From Pseudomonadota bacterium (GTDB lineage Bacteria; Pseudomonadota; Alphaproteobacteria; Rhodospirillales; Magnetospirillaceae), in contig JAEXAH010000116.1 of assembly GCA_023458315.1 (NCBI GenBank), positions 1-51,164 on the forward strand: a stretch of DNA of 51,164 nucleotides, in the 5' to 3' direction. Both the position numbers and the translations under genes were made by a program. Under the pieces are notes generated by a model. It had not been told where the DNA came from. It was given only the letters and a program-made list of their open reading frames with translations, and ran no database searches. How positions within the stretch are numbered: the stretch's first letter is position 1; every line of letters begins with the position of its first letter. Of the stretch, positions 16,206-25,823 are shown piece after piece.

Positions 16206-17992
16206 TGCGCCGGGGCCACGTCATGCCCTTCGGCGCCGCCATCGAGCCCGGCGGCGTGCGCTTCCGGCTGTGGGCGCCCGATTGCGCCGCGGTGGCGCTG
16301 CACATTCCCGGCAGCCCCGACCTGCCCATGATCCGGACCGGCGGCGGCTGGGTCGAAGCCTTCGCCCCTGGGGCGAGGGCGGGGACGCGTTACGGCTTTC
16401 GTGTCGGCGGCCGGGTGGTGCCCGACCCGGCGGCGCGCAGCCAGCCCGACGACGTGCACGGCCTGTCGCGGGTGGTGGACCCGCTGGACTACGTCTGGCG
16501 CGATGGCGATTGGCGCGGGCGGCCCTGGCATCAGGCGGTGCTGTACGAATTGCACATCGGCACCTTCACCCCCCAGGGCACCTTTGCCGCCGCGCGCGGC
16601 CGTCTGCACGAACTGGCGCAATTGGGCATCACTGCGCTGTCGCTGATGCCGGTGGCCGATTTCCCCGGCCGCTGGGGCTGGGGCTATGACGGCGTGCTGC
16701 CGTTCGCCCCCGATGCCTCTTACGGTCCGCCCGAGGATTTGAAGGCGCTGGTGGACGAAGCCCACCGCCTGGGGCTGATGGTGCTGCTGGACGTGGTCTA
16801 TAACCATTTCGGCCCCGAGGGGAATTACCTGCACGCCACCGCCCGGCGCTTCCTGACCCACCGCCACCACACGCCGTGGGGGCAGGCGGTGAATTTCGCC
16901 TGTGCCGAGGTGCGGGAATTCGTCATCCATAACGCGCTGTACTGGCTGAGCGAATACCATCTGGACGGCCTGCGCCTGGACGCGGTGCACACCATCCGCG
17001 ACGATTCCACGCCCCATGTGCTGGACGAACTGGCGCGCCGCGCCCGCGTGCTGTGCGACGGCCGCCCGGTGCATCTGGTGTTGGAGAACGACGCCAATGC
17101 GGCGCATCTGTTGGGCGACGGCCTTTATTCCGCCCAGTGGAACGACGATTTCCACCATTCCCTGCACCGCCTGCTGACCGGCGAGGGCGGCGGCTATTAC
17201 CGCGATTACGCCCCCGATCCGCTGGACCATTTGCTGCGCTGTCTGACCCAGGGTTTCGCCTTTCAGGGCGAGGAATCCGAGCATCGCGGCGGCGCGCCGC
17301 GCGGCGAGCCCTCGGGCCATTTGCCGCCCACCGCCTTCGTCGCCTTTCTTCAGAACCACGACCATGTGGGCAATCGGGCGCTGGGCGAACGCATCGACGT
17401 GCTGGCGCCGCCCCAGGCGGTGCGCGCCGCCACCGCGTTGTTGCTGCTGTGCCCGCAGGTGCCGCTGCTGTTCCAGGGCGAGGAATGGGGCGCGGCGTCG
17501 CCGTTCCTGTATTTCTGCGATCTCGGCACCGATTTCGCCCAGCGGGTGCGCGACGGTCGCCGCCACGAATTCGTCCACGACCCGCGTTTCCATGGCGCGG
17601 ACGCCCTGGCGGTGCCCGATCCGCTGGCCGCCGAATGTTTCGCCCGTTCCCGCCTGGACCGCCGCGAAGTGCATCGGCCCGAACATGCCGAACGTCTGGC
17701 CCTGGTGCGCACCCTGCTGGATATCCGGCGGCGCGAGCTGATGCCGCGCCTGGACGGGGCGCGGGCGCTGGGCGGCGAACGCCTGGGGGCAGGGGGCTTG
17801 CGCGTGGACTGGCGGCTGGGCGATGGCGCCGTCCTGACGCTGCTGGCCAATCTTTCGGACACGGATATGCCCGGCGCGGTTTGCGCCGACGGCAGACTTT
17901 TGTACTCTACCGGCGGAGAAGGTGGCTGCCTTTCCGCGTGGACGGTAAACTGGTACCTGGATCACAGGGGGGAAGTTCATGAACGCGGTTGA
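16205..17992 (+). CDS. treZ: Malto-oligosyltrehalose trehalohydrolase TreZ
   Basis: 595 residues: N-terminal E-set domain, then a GH13_10 barrel. Catalytic carboxylates Asp259 (LRLDAVHTI), Glu294 (LVLENDAN) and Asp386 (QNHDHVGN) are present, as is the GYDGVLPFAPDASYGPPEDLK region. It releases trehalose from maltooligosyl-trehalose made by TreY. No treY lies in the window. GH13 branching-type enzymes are related, but the overall match is clearly to TreZ. Coupled to glgX by TGATG and overlaps malQ by 14 bp. Confidence 0.9.
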   Translation: MRRGHVMPFGAAIEPGGVRFRLWAPDCAAVALHIPGSPDLPMIRTGGGWVEAFAPGARAGTRYGFRVGGRVVPDPAARSQPDDVHGLSRVVDPLDYVWRDGDWRGRPWHQAVLYELHIGTFTPQGTFAAARGRLHELAQLGITALSLMPVADFPGRWGWGYDGVLPFAPDASYGPPEDLKALVDEAHRLGLMVLLDVVYNHFGPEGNYLHATARRFLTHRHHTPWGQAVNFACAEVREFVIHNALYWLSEYHLDGLRLDAVHTIRDDSTPHVLDELARRARVLCDGRPVHLVLENDANAAHLLGDGLYSAQWNDDFHHSLHRLLTGEGGGYYRDYAPDPLDHLLRCLTQGFAFQGEESEHRGGAPRGEPSGHLPPTAFVAFLQNHDHVGNRALGERIDVLAPPQAVRAATALLLLCPQVPLLFQGEEWGAASPFLYFCDLGTDFAQRVRDGRRHEFVHDPRFHGADALAVPDPLAAECFARSRLDRREVHRPEHAERLALVRTLLDIRRRELMPRLDGARALGGERLGAGGLRVDWRLGDGAVLTLLANLSDTDMPGAVCADGRLLYSTGGEGGCLSAWTVNWYLDHRGEVHERG

Positions 17993-20171
17993 AGCTCTCG
18001 ATCGTCTGGCGCAACTGGCCGGGATCGAGGAGGGCTGGTGGGATTTCTTCGGCCAGTGGCGCCCGGTTTCCGCCGACACCAAGCGGGCCTTCCTGACCGC
18101 CATGGGCTTCAAGGTCGGCAGCGATGCGGACATCCTGGCCAGCCTGGAAGAATTGGACACCCGCCCGTGGCGCCGCTGGCTGGAGCCGGTGGCGGTGTTC
18201 GACACCACCTGGGGCGAGCCCTGGGTCGCGTTGACCGTGCCCGCGTCGCGCGACAAGCAGGTGCTGCGCTGGACGCTGGTGGACGAATTGGGCGTCAGCC
18301 ATGGCGGCCAGTTCCAGGTGGATACCCTGCAATGGGTCGAGGAACGCTGGTTGGACGGCGCCCTGGTCAAGCGCTGGCGGCTGGTGCTGCCCGCTTTGCC
18401 GCCGGTGGGCTATCACACCCTGCGGGTCGAGGCCGCCGACGGCGCCGTCGCGTCCATGCAGGTGATCGTCGCCCCGGCCCAGGCCCATGTGCCGCCCGCC
18501 ATCAACGACCGTGACGGCGTCTGGGGCCTTGCCACCCAGGTCTATGCCCTGCGCAGCCCGACCGATTGGGGCGTGGGCACCTACAAGGCGCTGGAGGATC
18601 TGGCGGCGGGCGCCGCCCGCCTGGGCGCCGCCACCATCGGCATCAATCCGTTGCACGCGCTGTTCCCGGCGCAGCCGCAAAAGTTCAGCCCCTATGCGCC
18701 GTCGTCGCGCCGCTTCCTCAACATCGCCTATCTGGATGTGGAATCGGTGCCGGAATTCGCCGAATGCCGCGAGGCCAAGCGCATGTTCGCCTCGCCCGGC
18801 TTCCAGGCCAATCTGTCGCGGGTGCGCGCCTATCCGCTGGTGGAATACGACGACGTGGCGCGGCTGGCGCTGCCCATGCTGGAGGTGCTGTACCGCTGGT
18901 TCCGCGCCGAGCATCTGGAGGTGGGCGACGCGCGCGGTCAGGCGTTCCGCGATTTCCAGCGCCAGGGCGGCCGCACCGCCGAACTGTTCTGCACCTTCGA
19001 GGCGTTGCACGAACGCTTCATCCCCGAGGGCAAGTCCTATTGGCGCCATTGGCCCGAGGAATTCCGTCATCCCGCCAATCCGGCGGTGGCCGATTGGGCG
19101 GCGGCCAACCGTCAGCGGGTGGAATTCTTCTGGTGGCTGGAATTCCTGGCCGACCAGCAATTGGGCGCCGCGCATCAGGCGGCGCTGGACAACGGCGCCA
19201 GCATCGGCCTGTACCGCGACCTGGGCGTCGGCATCGCCGGTGACGGCGCCGAGGCGTGGCTGGAACAGGATAACCTGTCCCTGGGCGTGTCGGTGGGGGC
19301 GCCGCCCGATCCGCTGGCGCTCAAGGGCCAGGATTGGGGCCTGATCCCCTTCAACCCGCTGGCCCTGCGCGAAGCGGGCTATGCGCCGTTCATCGGCGTC
19401 ATGCGCGCCAACATGCGCCATGCCGGCGCCCTGCGCCTGGACCACGCCATGGCCTTGCAGCGCCTGTACTGGGTGCCGCCGGGGGCCAGCGCCGACCAGG
19501 GCGCCTATGTGCGTTATCCGGTGGACGACCTGTTCCGGCTGGTGGCGCTGGAATCCGTGCGCAACCGCTGCCTGGTGATCGGCGAGGATCTGGGCACCGT
19601 GCCCGACGGCTTCCGCGAGCGCATGGCCCGCACCGCGCTGTTCGCCTATCGCGTCATGGTGTTCGAACAGACCGACGGCCGTTTCAAGCGCCCGGACGAG
19701 TTCGACGCCGCCGCCCTGGCCATTTTCGCCACCCACGATTTGCCCAGTGCGCGCGGCTGGTGGAACGGCACCGATATCGGGCGGCGGGAAAAGCTGGACC
19801 TTTATCCCCGCGCCGACATGGTGCAGGGCGAACGCGATTCCCGCGCCGCCGACCGCGCCAAGCTGGTGCGCGCCCTGGCCGAGCAGGGCTTGCTGCCATC
19901 GTCGTTCCCGGTGGCGGGAAACCTGTCCGACGACGACGCCCAGGCCCTGTCCGATGCCGCCCACGCCTATCTGGCGCGCTGCAAGTCGCGGCTGGTGATG
20001 GTGCAGATCGAGGACGTGCTGGCCCTGGACAGCCAGATGAACCTGCCCGGCACCACCGACCAGCACCCCAACTGGCGACGGCGCTTCCCGGCCGAGGTGG
20101 CGCAGGTGCTGGCCGATTCCCGGCTGGCCGCCCTGGCCGATTGCTTGCGGGCACGGCGGGGCAATCGCTGA
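17979..20171 (+). CDS. malQ: 4-alpha-glucanotransferase MalQ (amylomaltase)
   Basis: 730 residues, GH77. An N-terminal beta domain of about 180 residues, as in long proteobacterial MalQ, precedes the barrel. Motifs: KFSPYAPSSRRFLNIAYLDVE, GLYRDLGVGIAGDGAEAW, nucleophile Asp488 (LRLDHAMAL), acid/base Glu536 (VIGEDLGT) and Asp587 (ATHDLPS). It disproportionates maltodextrins. It starts inside the end of treZ with the unusually G-rich ribosome site CAGGGGGGAAG. Confidence 0.93.
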   Translation: MNAVEALDRLAQLAGIEEGWWDFFGQWRPVSADTKRAFLTAMGFKVGSDADILASLEELDTRPWRRWLEPVAVFDTTWGEPWVALTVPASRDKQVLRWTLVDELGVSHGGQFQVDTLQWVEERWLDGALVKRWRLVLPALPPVGYHTLRVEAADGAVASMQVIVAPAQAHVPPAINDRDGVWGLATQVYALRSPTDWGVGTYKALEDLAAGAARLGAATIGINPLHALFPAQPQKFSPYAPSSRRFLNIAYLDVESVPEFAECREAKRMFASPGFQANLSRVRAYPLVEYDDVARLALPMLEVLYRWFRAEHLEVGDARGQAFRDFQRQGGRTAELFCTFEALHERFIPEGKSYWRHWPEEFRHPANPAVADWAAANRQRVEFFWWLEFLADQQLGAAHQAALDNGASIGLYRDLGVGIAGDGAEAWLEQDNLSLGVSVGAPPDPLALKGQDWGLIPFNPLALREAGYAPFIGVMRANMRHAGALRLDHAMALQRLYWVPPGASADQGAYVRYPVDDLFRLVALESVRNRCLVIGEDLGTVPDGFRERMARTALFAYRVMVFEQTDGRFKRPDEFDAAALAIFATHDLPSARGWWNGTDIGRREKLDLYPRADMVQGERDSRAADRAKLVRALAEQGLLPSSFPVAGNLSDDDAQALSDAAHAYLARCKSRLVMVQIEDVLALDSQMNLPGTTDQHPNWRRRFPAEVAQVLADSRLAALADCLRARRGNR

Positions 20172-20358
20172 GAACCATTGCTGTTCCGTGGCGGTAAAGC
20201 GGCGATTCCGTGAAACATATGCACAGAATCGCCGTTGCAAACCGACCATTCCGTGCGCGCATGGCCTTTACCGGCATTTCGTGCATGAAACGCCTTGACT
20301 TGCGACCAGGGTCCGGGACACTCCCATAACGGTATTTTTGCAGGCGGAAGGACGAAGA
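20172..20358 (+). other. malQ-glgP intergenic region with hairpin and TTCCGTG repeats
   Basis: An 8-bp inverted repeat GGCGATTC/GAATCGCC spans 20201-20233 and could end the upstream transcript. TTCCGTG occurs at 20184, 20206 and 20249, with TTTCGTG at 20277. A TTGACT hexamer is at 20295-20300 but I see no good -10 at the right spacing. glgP may therefore have its own promoter. Confidence 0.4.
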
Positions 20359-22821
20359 ATGCGCCGTGTCGGCCCCCCCGTGGTCAAGCTTCTCGACGAT
20401 GACGTGGAAAGCATCCGCTACAGCCTTGCCAGCCACCTGCTGTATTCGGTGGGCAAGGACCCGGTGAACGCCACCGCCCGCGACTGGTTCATGGCTGCCG
20501 CCTACACGGTGCGCGACCGGGTTTCCGAGCGTTGGATGCCGACGCTGAACCGCTATTACGACCAGGATCAGAAGCGCGTCTATTACATGTCCATGGAATT
20601 CCTGATCGGGCGGACGCTGTCCAACGCCATGATCAGCTTGGGCATCTATGACCAGGTCAAGGCCGCCATCGAGGAAATGAACCTGGATTTCGACGAGATC
20701 GTCGGCTGGGAGGTCGAGGCGGCGCTGGGCAATGGCGGTCTGGGCCGTCTGGCCGCCTGCCTGCTGGATTCCATGGCGTCGCTGGACGTCGCCGGGTTCG
20801 GCTATGGCATCCGCTACGATTACGGCATGTTCACCCAGCACGTGGAACACGGCTGGCAGGTGGAAAGCCCGGAAAACTGGCTGCGCTACGGCAATCCGTG
20901 GGAATTCCCGCGTCCCGGCGTGATCTATCCGGTGCGTTTCGGCGGCCGCGTGGTGCATTACAAGGACGTGCTGGGCCAGACCCGCGCCCAGTGGATGGAC
21001 ACCGAGGAAGTCATGGCCATGGCCTATGACGTGCCGGTGCCGGGCTATGGCGGCAAGACCGTCAACCATCTGCGCCTGTGGTCGGCCAAGTCCACCCGCG
21101 AATTCGACCTGAAATACTTCAACGCCGGCAATTACATCGAGGCCGTGCGCGACAAGAACGAATCCGAGACGCTGTCCAAGGTGCTGTACCCGTCGGACAT
21201 CACCTCGCGCGGCAAGGAACTGCGCTTCAAGCAGGAATATTTCTTCGTCGCCGCCTCGATCCAGGACATCCTGGCCCGCTTCCGCAAGTCGCATGGCGAC
21301 TGGAACAAGCTGCCGGACAAGGTGGCGATGCAGTTGAACGACACCCACCCGGCGCTGGTGGTGGCGGAACTGATGCGGGTGCTGGTGGACGAACACCAGT
21401 TGGAATGGAGCCATGCCTGGGATCTGACCCGCCGCTCGTGCGCCTACACCAACCACACCCTGCTGCCCGAGGCGCTGGAGACGTGGCCGGTGGACATGTT
21501 CGAGCGCATCCTGCCGCGCCATCTGGAAATCGTCTTCCGCATCAACCACGATTTCCTGCAAGAAGTCCGGCACCGTCACCCCGGCGATTCCGAGCTGCTG
21601 CGCCGGGTGTCGCTGGTGGGCGAGGACGGCGAGCGCCGGGTGCGCATGGCCCATCTGGCGGTGGTCGGCAGCCACAAGGTCAACGGCGTCGCCGCCATCC
21701 ATACCGGCCTGATGAAATCCACCATCTTCTCGGATTTCGAGCACCTGAACCCGGGCAAGATCAACAACAAGACCAACGGCGTCACGCCGCGCCGCTGGTT
21801 GCTGGCCGCCAATCCCGGCCTGTCCACGCTGATCACCGAAGCGGTGGGCGCGGGCTGGGTGACGCATCTCGACCGCCTGAAGGGTCTGGAAAAGCTGGCC
21901 GACGACAAGGATTTCCACGCCCGCTTCGCCGCCGTCAAGCGCGCCAACAAGCAGGCGCTGGCCCAGGTCATCGGCCTGCGCCTGGGCGTCGATCTGTCGG
22001 TGGATTCGCTGTTCGACGTGCAGATCAAGCGCATCCACGAATACAAGCGCCAGCTTCTCAACGTGCTGCACGTGGTGACGCGTTACGCCCGCATCCGCGC
22101 CAACCCGACCGTGGACACGGTGCCGCGCACCGTGATCATCGGCGGCAAGGCGGCGCCGGGCTATCTGACCGCCAAGCTGATCATCAAGCTGATCAACGAC
22201 GTGGCCGACGTGGTCAACAACGACCCGCTGGTGGGCGACAAGCTCAAGGTGGTGTTCGTGCCCAATTACAACGTTTCCACCGCCGAACTGGTGATGCCCG
22301 CGGCCGAATTGTCCGAGCAGATTTCGACGGCGGGCACCGAGGCGTCGGGCACCGGCAACATGAAGATGAGCATGAACGGGGCGCTCACCATCGGCACCTG
22401 GGACGGCGCCAACGTGGAAATCTGCGAGGAAGTGGGCGAGGAAAACATGTTCCTGTTCGGCCTGACCGCGCAGGAAGTGGCCCGCCGCCGCGTGGACGGC
22501 TACGACCCGTGGGTCGCCATCAACGCCAACGAGGATCTGAAGCGGGCGCTCGACATGATCGGTTCCGGCTATTTCTCGCCGGACCAGACCGACCGCTTCA
22601 AGCCCATCGTCGAGCTGCTGACCAATGGCGACCATTACCTGCTGACCGCCGATTACCCGCTGTACATGGCGGCGCAGGATCGGGTCGATGCGCTGTACCG
22701 CGATCCCGACGAATGGACGCGCAAGGCCATCCTGAACGTGGCCCGCATGGGCAAGTTCTCGTCCGACCGCACGGTGGCGGAATACGCCCGCGACATCTGG
22801 GGCGTCGCCACCGCCGACTGA
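20359..22821 (+). CDS. glgP: Glycogen/alpha-glucan phosphorylase GlgP
   Basis: 820 residues, GT35. It degrades glycogen to glucose 1-phosphate using pyridoxal phosphate; the cofactor lysine is Lys669 in EASGTGNMKMSMNGALTIG. Other motifs: NGGLGRLAACLLDSMA, NDTHPAL, QIKRIHEYKRQLLN and KTNGVTPRRWL. In many homologues the lysine block reads GTSNMK; Gly replaces Ser here, a known variant position. The ATG at 20359 has AAGGACGA upstream; an in-frame TTG is at 20338. Together with glgX and malQ it forms a full breakdown route. Confidence 0.95.
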   Translation: MRRVGPPVVKLLDDDVESIRYSLASHLLYSVGKDPVNATARDWFMAAAYTVRDRVSERWMPTLNRYYDQDQKRVYYMSMEFLIGRTLSNAMISLGIYDQVKAAIEEMNLDFDEIVGWEVEAALGNGGLGRLAACLLDSMASLDVAGFGYGIRYDYGMFTQHVEHGWQVESPENWLRYGNPWEFPRPGVIYPVRFGGRVVHYKDVLGQTRAQWMDTEEVMAMAYDVPVPGYGGKTVNHLRLWSAKSTREFDLKYFNAGNYIEAVRDKNESETLSKVLYPSDITSRGKELRFKQEYFFVAASIQDILARFRKSHGDWNKLPDKVAMQLNDTHPALVVAELMRVLVDEHQLEWSHAWDLTRRSCAYTNHTLLPEALETWPVDMFERILPRHLEIVFRINHDFLQEVRHRHPGDSELLRRVSLVGEDGERRVRMAHLAVVGSHKVNGVAAIHTGLMKSTIFSDFEHLNPGKINNKTNGVTPRRWLLAANPGLSTLITEAVGAGWVTHLDRLKGLEKLADDKDFHARFAAVKRANKQALAQVIGLRLGVDLSVDSLFDVQIKRIHEYKRQLLNVLHVVTRYARIRANPTVDTVPRTVIIGGKAAPGYLTAKLIIKLINDVADVVNNDPLVGDKLKVVFVPNYNVSTAELVMPAAELSEQISTAGTEASGTGNMKMSMNGALTIGTWDGANVEICEEVGEENMFLFGLTAQEVARRRVDGYDPWVAINANEDLKRALDMIGSGYFSPDQTDRFKPIVELLTNGDHYLLTADYPLYMAAQDRVDALYRDPDEWTRKAILNVARMGKFSSDRTVAEYARDIWGVATAD

Positions 22822-22861
22822 TGCCATGTCCCGGTGATCGGGAAGTGATCTCCGACGCCGA

Positions 22862-22891
22862 CCTGGGCGCCCCGCATGTGGGGCGCCCAGG
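22862..22891 (+). terminator. Hairpin downstream of glgP
   Basis: Perfect 12-bp stem CCTGGGCGCCCC / GGGGCGCCCAGG with loop GCATGT, 41 bp after the glgP stop; no U-run, so termination is probable only. Confidence 0.65.
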
Positions 22892-23001
22892 CTGCCGCCT
22901 CGGGTGTTCGGCCCCTATCCTGACGTATTGTCACCAAAGAGTCTGTTGCGGCGCAGCAAAGAGGCGGATCATACTTCCCGCATTCGCTGGGAGTATTCGT
23001 C

Positions 23002-23187
23002 ATGGACTACCGCCTGCACGACATTCATCAATTGTCTGAAATGCTGGAACACGAAGCCCACGGCCGCCCGTTCGACCGCGCCCGCGCCCAGCATCTGGCC
23101 GCGACCCTGGCCGAGCACCAGCCGGAGATCGGCGAAACCATGCGTTTGATTTGCGATCGTCTGAAACAGGGCGACGTGCGTTCCTGA
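23002..23187 (+). CDS. Small acidic helical protein
   Basis: 61 residues, cytosolic, probably all-helical (LHDIHQLSEMLEHEAHGRPFDRARAQHLAATLAEHQ). Family not recognised. The start is supported by GGGAG seven bases upstream, and the gene is closed by a strong terminator 18 bp after its stop, so it appears to be a true single-gene unit. Confidence 0.6.
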   Translation: MDYRLHDIHQLSEMLEHEAHGRPFDRARAQHLAATLAEHQPEIGETMRLICDRLKQGDVRS

Positions 23188-23205
23188 TGCCGCCCGTTTC
23201 TTCTC

Positions 23206-23230
23206 CGACGCCCGCCATTGGCGGGCGTCG
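23206..23230. terminator. Bidirectional terminator hairpin
   Basis: Perfect 11-bp stem CGACGCCCGCC / GGCGGGCGTCG with loop ATT, between the 61-residue protein and the convergent lipoprotein gene. Confidence 0.75.
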
Positions 23231-23245
23231 TCGTTTGCGGGGGGA

Positions 23246-23626
23246 TCAGCGGCGGATGGGGGTGCCCGCGGGCACGAAACCGATCAGGCGGTCGTTGCCC
23301 TCGTTATAGGGCTGGGCATAGCAACTGGGCCGCGCCAGCGAGGCATAGCAATAGACCTGCTGCGGCGGGGCGGGCGGGTTGGGCCAGTCCACGCACCAGG
23401 CGCCCTCGCGCTGGGCGCGGATGGTGGAGCAATCCTTGCCGGTGATCCAGGTGGCGACGTGGTCGGTCAGCGTCTTCTTGGTGTTGATGACGCTCAGCAC
23501 TTCGAGGTTCATCAGGGTCGCGCCGATTCCCGGCGGATTGCCGCTGGCGTGAAAGCTTTCCTGATCGACCCAGCCGCAGCCGGACAACAGCAGGATTCCT
23601 GCCAGGGGGGCGACGTGCCTGATCAT
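23246..23626 (-). CDS. Small cysteine-containing lipoprotein
   Basis: 126 residues. The signal peptide ends in lipobox LLSGC, with lipidated Cys17. The mature part contains further cysteines (in KDCSTIRAQ, AWCVDW, VYCYAS and PSCYAQ) and a proline-rich stretch NPPAPPQQ. No family name comes to mind; it resembles small conserved lipoproteins of Rhodospirillales. Asp is absent at +2 (Gly), so outer-membrane delivery is likely by the usual rule. Transcribed convergently to the preceding small gene. Confidence 0.7.
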   Translation of the reverse strand: MIRHVAPLAGILLLSGCGWVDQESFHASGNPPGIGATLMNLEVLSVINTKKTLTDHVATWITGKDCSTIRAQREGAWCVDWPNPPAPPQQVYCYASLARPSCYAQPYNEGNDRLIGFVPAGTPIRR

Positions 23627-23806
23627 TTTCTATGACCCCGTGTTGCGACAGGGTCCATTTTCCGGCCAAAGCGCCTGTCGGGTCAAAAGAAATCTGGTGG
23701 CGCCAAGGAGAGATTCCGCCGGAATCGGGGGCTGGACCGATAGCGGGGTTTGCCTCGCGCCCCGCCTCGGACTATGTTACGCCGGTTCGATTTTCGGAGA
23801 GCCCCC

Positions 23807-24487
23807 TTGAGCACCCAAAACAACGATGCCGCCGCCGACCTTCTGATCCGCGAAGTGGACGAGGAATTGAAGCAGGAACAGCTTCAGGCCCTGTGGAAGA
23901 AGCACGGCTCCCTGCTGGTGGCGGGGGCCACCGCGCTGGTTCTGGGCGTGGCGGGCTGGCAGGCGTGGAACGCCTGGGACATGAAGCAGCGCGCCGCGAC
24001 CGGCGGCCAGTTCAGCGCCGCCATGCAGGCGTTGCAGCAGGGCAGCCGCGAGGACGCGGTGGCGCAATTGGGCAAGGTGGCGGCCGAGGGCACCGCCGGG
24101 TATCAGGTTCTGGCCGATTTCAAGCTGGCCGACCTCAAGCTGGCCTCGGGCGACCGCGATGGCGCCGTCGCCCTGTTCGAGCGGGTGGCCGCCGGGCGCG
24201 GCGACGAGGTCTATCGTGATCTGGCCCGCCTCAAGGCCGCCTATCTCAAGCTCGACACCGCCGAACCGTCGGCCCTCGAGGCCGAGGTGGCGCCGCTGGC
24301 CGCCGAATCCAGCCCGTGGCGCCATTCCGCCCGCGAGATTCAGGCGCTGGCCGCCCTCAAGCGCGGCGATGCCGCCCGTGCCGCCGACCTGTACGGCAAG
24401 ATCGCCGACGACCCGGCCGCGCCGCAGGGCCTGCGCGCCCGTGCCGCCGAGATGCTGGCCGCCGCCGGTCCCAAGGCCAAGGGCTAA
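23807..24487 (+). CDS. YfgM-like TPR membrane protein
   Basis: 226 residues. A short cytoplasmic N-terminus (DLLIREVDEELKQEQLQALWKKHG) precedes one membrane helix (about 31-48), followed by a periplasmic helical-repeat domain (about 55-225) of the TPR_21/YfgM kind. YfgM is an ancillary subunit of the Sec translocon that interacts with periplasmic chaperones. Its position directly before bamB and der is conserved in many proteobacteria. I chose the TTG at 23807, with GGAGAG upstream; an ATG at 23774 in frame lacks a good ribosome site. Confidence 0.8.
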   Translation: MSTQNNDAAADLLIREVDEELKQEQLQALWKKHGSLLVAGATALVLGVAGWQAWNAWDMKQRAATGGQFSAAMQALQQGSREDAVAQLGKVAAEGTAGYQVLADFKLADLKLASGDRDGAVALFERVAAGRGDEVYRDLARLKAAYLKLDTAEPSALEAEVAPLAAESSPWRHSAREIQALAALKRGDAARAADLYGKIADDPAAPQGLRARAAEMLAAAGPKAKG

Positions 24488-24511
24488 ACACTTCAGTCCA
24501 GGGGTAGAACC

Positions 24512-25822
24512 ATGATGCGACGTCTGGCTTTGGTGGTGGTGGCCTCGTTCGGCCTGGCCGCGTGTTCCAGTTGGCTGGGTGACAATGCCGCGCCGCCGTT
24601 GCCGGGCAAGCGCATTTCGGTGCTGTCCCGCGACAAGGCGCTTGAGCCCGAGGTCAAGGAGCTCGACATCAAGCTGCCGCCGCCCGAGGCGAACGAGGAC
24701 TGGCCGCAGGCCGGCGGCTACGCCAACCATGCCATGCACCACATGGAGGTGGGCGAGCGCCTGGAACGCCAGTGGCGCACCGATATCGGCGCGGCCGCGG
24801 GCAAGCGCGCCCGCCTGCTGGCTCAGCCCATCGTCGCCGAGGGGATGGTGTTCACCATGGATGCCGAGGCCGAGGTCCGCGCCGTCAACGCCGCCACCGG
24901 CCGCACCGCCTGGAAACGCGACCTGACCCCCAACGACGAGGATTCCACCTTCGCCAGCGGCGGCATTGCCTATGACGAGGGCATGGTCTTCGCCACCACC
25001 GGCTTCGCCCAGGTGGTGGCGCTGGACGCCAAGACCGGCGCGGTGCTGTGGCGGCAAAGCCTGTCCGGCCCCATGCGCGGCGCGCCCACCGTGCGGGCCG
25101 GTCGCGTCTTCGTCGTCACCGTGGACAACCAGACCCATTGCCTGGCCGCCGAGGACGGCGCCGTGCTGTGGACCCACCAGGGCATCTCGGAAGGCGCCAG
25201 CCTGCTGGGCGGCTCCAGCCCGGCGGTGGACGGCAACGTGGTGGTGGTGCCCTATTCCTCGGGCGAATTGTTCGCCCTGCGCATCGACAACGGCAGCGTG
25301 CTGTGGCAGGACCAGTTGACCACCGTCCGCCGCACCGACAACGTCGCCACCCTGTCCGACATTCGTGGCCGCCCCATCATCGATCGCGGCCGCGTCTATG
25401 CGGTGGGCCATGCCGACCTGCTGGTCGCCATCGACCTGCGCAACGGCCGCCGTCTGTGGGAACGCGAGATCGGCTCGATCCAAAGCCCCTGGGTGGCGGG
25501 CGATTATCTGTTCCTGGTCAGCAACGGCAACGAGGCCATGGCGCTGGAGGCCAAGACCGGCAAGATCCAGTGGATCACCCAGTTGCGTGTCTGGGAGGAC
25601 GAGGAAGACCGCGAGGGCCGCATCGTGTGGGCCGGTCCGGTGCTGGCCTCGGATCGTCTGATCGTCGGCAGTTCGGACGGCTATCTGGTGTCGCTGTCGC
25701 CCTATACCGGCGACGTGCTGGGCAAGCTGTCCATTTCCGATGGCGTCACCATCGCCCCCGCCGTGGCCAACGGCACCATGTATTTCTTGACCAACGACGC
25801 CGATCTGGTGGCTTATCGCTGA
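24512..25822 (+). CDS. bamB: Outer membrane assembly lipoprotein BamB
   Basis: 436 residues. A lipoprotein signal with LAAC (Cys18) is followed by an eight-bladed PQQ-like beta-propeller with repeated blade motifs (for example VVALDAKTGAVLW, LFALRIDNGSVLW, LVAIDLRNGRRLW). BamB is a component of the BAM complex that folds outer-membrane beta-barrels. ATGATG at 24512 offers two adjacent starts. It is followed 1 bp later by der, the arrangement usual for this operon. Confidence 0.9.
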   Translation: MMRRLALVVVASFGLAACSSWLGDNAAPPLPGKRISVLSRDKALEPEVKELDIKLPPPEANEDWPQAGGYANHAMHHMEVGERLERQWRTDIGAAAGKRARLLAQPIVAEGMVFTMDAEAEVRAVNAATGRTAWKRDLTPNDEDSTFASGGIAYDEGMVFATTGFAQVVALDAKTGAVLWRQSLSGPMRGAPTVRAGRVFVVTVDNQTHCLAAEDGAVLWTHQGISEGASLLGGSSPAVDGNVVVVPYSSGELFALRIDNGSVLWQDQLTTVRRTDNVATLSDIRGRPIIDRGRVYAVGHADLLVAIDLRNGRRLWEREIGSIQSPWVAGDYLFLVSNGNEAMALEAKTGKIQWITQLRVWEDEEDREGRIVWAGPVLASDRLIVGSSDGYLVSLSPYTGDVLGKLSISDGVTIAPAVANGTMYFLTNDADLVAYR

Positions 25823-25823
25823 C

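Noticed and set aside
19684..22827. A 1047-codon minus-strand frame opposite glgP and malQ
   Set aside because: Composition is that of an antisense shadow, and both sense genes have intact catalytic motifs.
22826..22850. A second copy of the CCGGTGATCGG hairpin seen at 3667
   Set aside because: Only the left arm CCCGGTGATCGG is shared; there is no matching right arm, so it is chance similarity.
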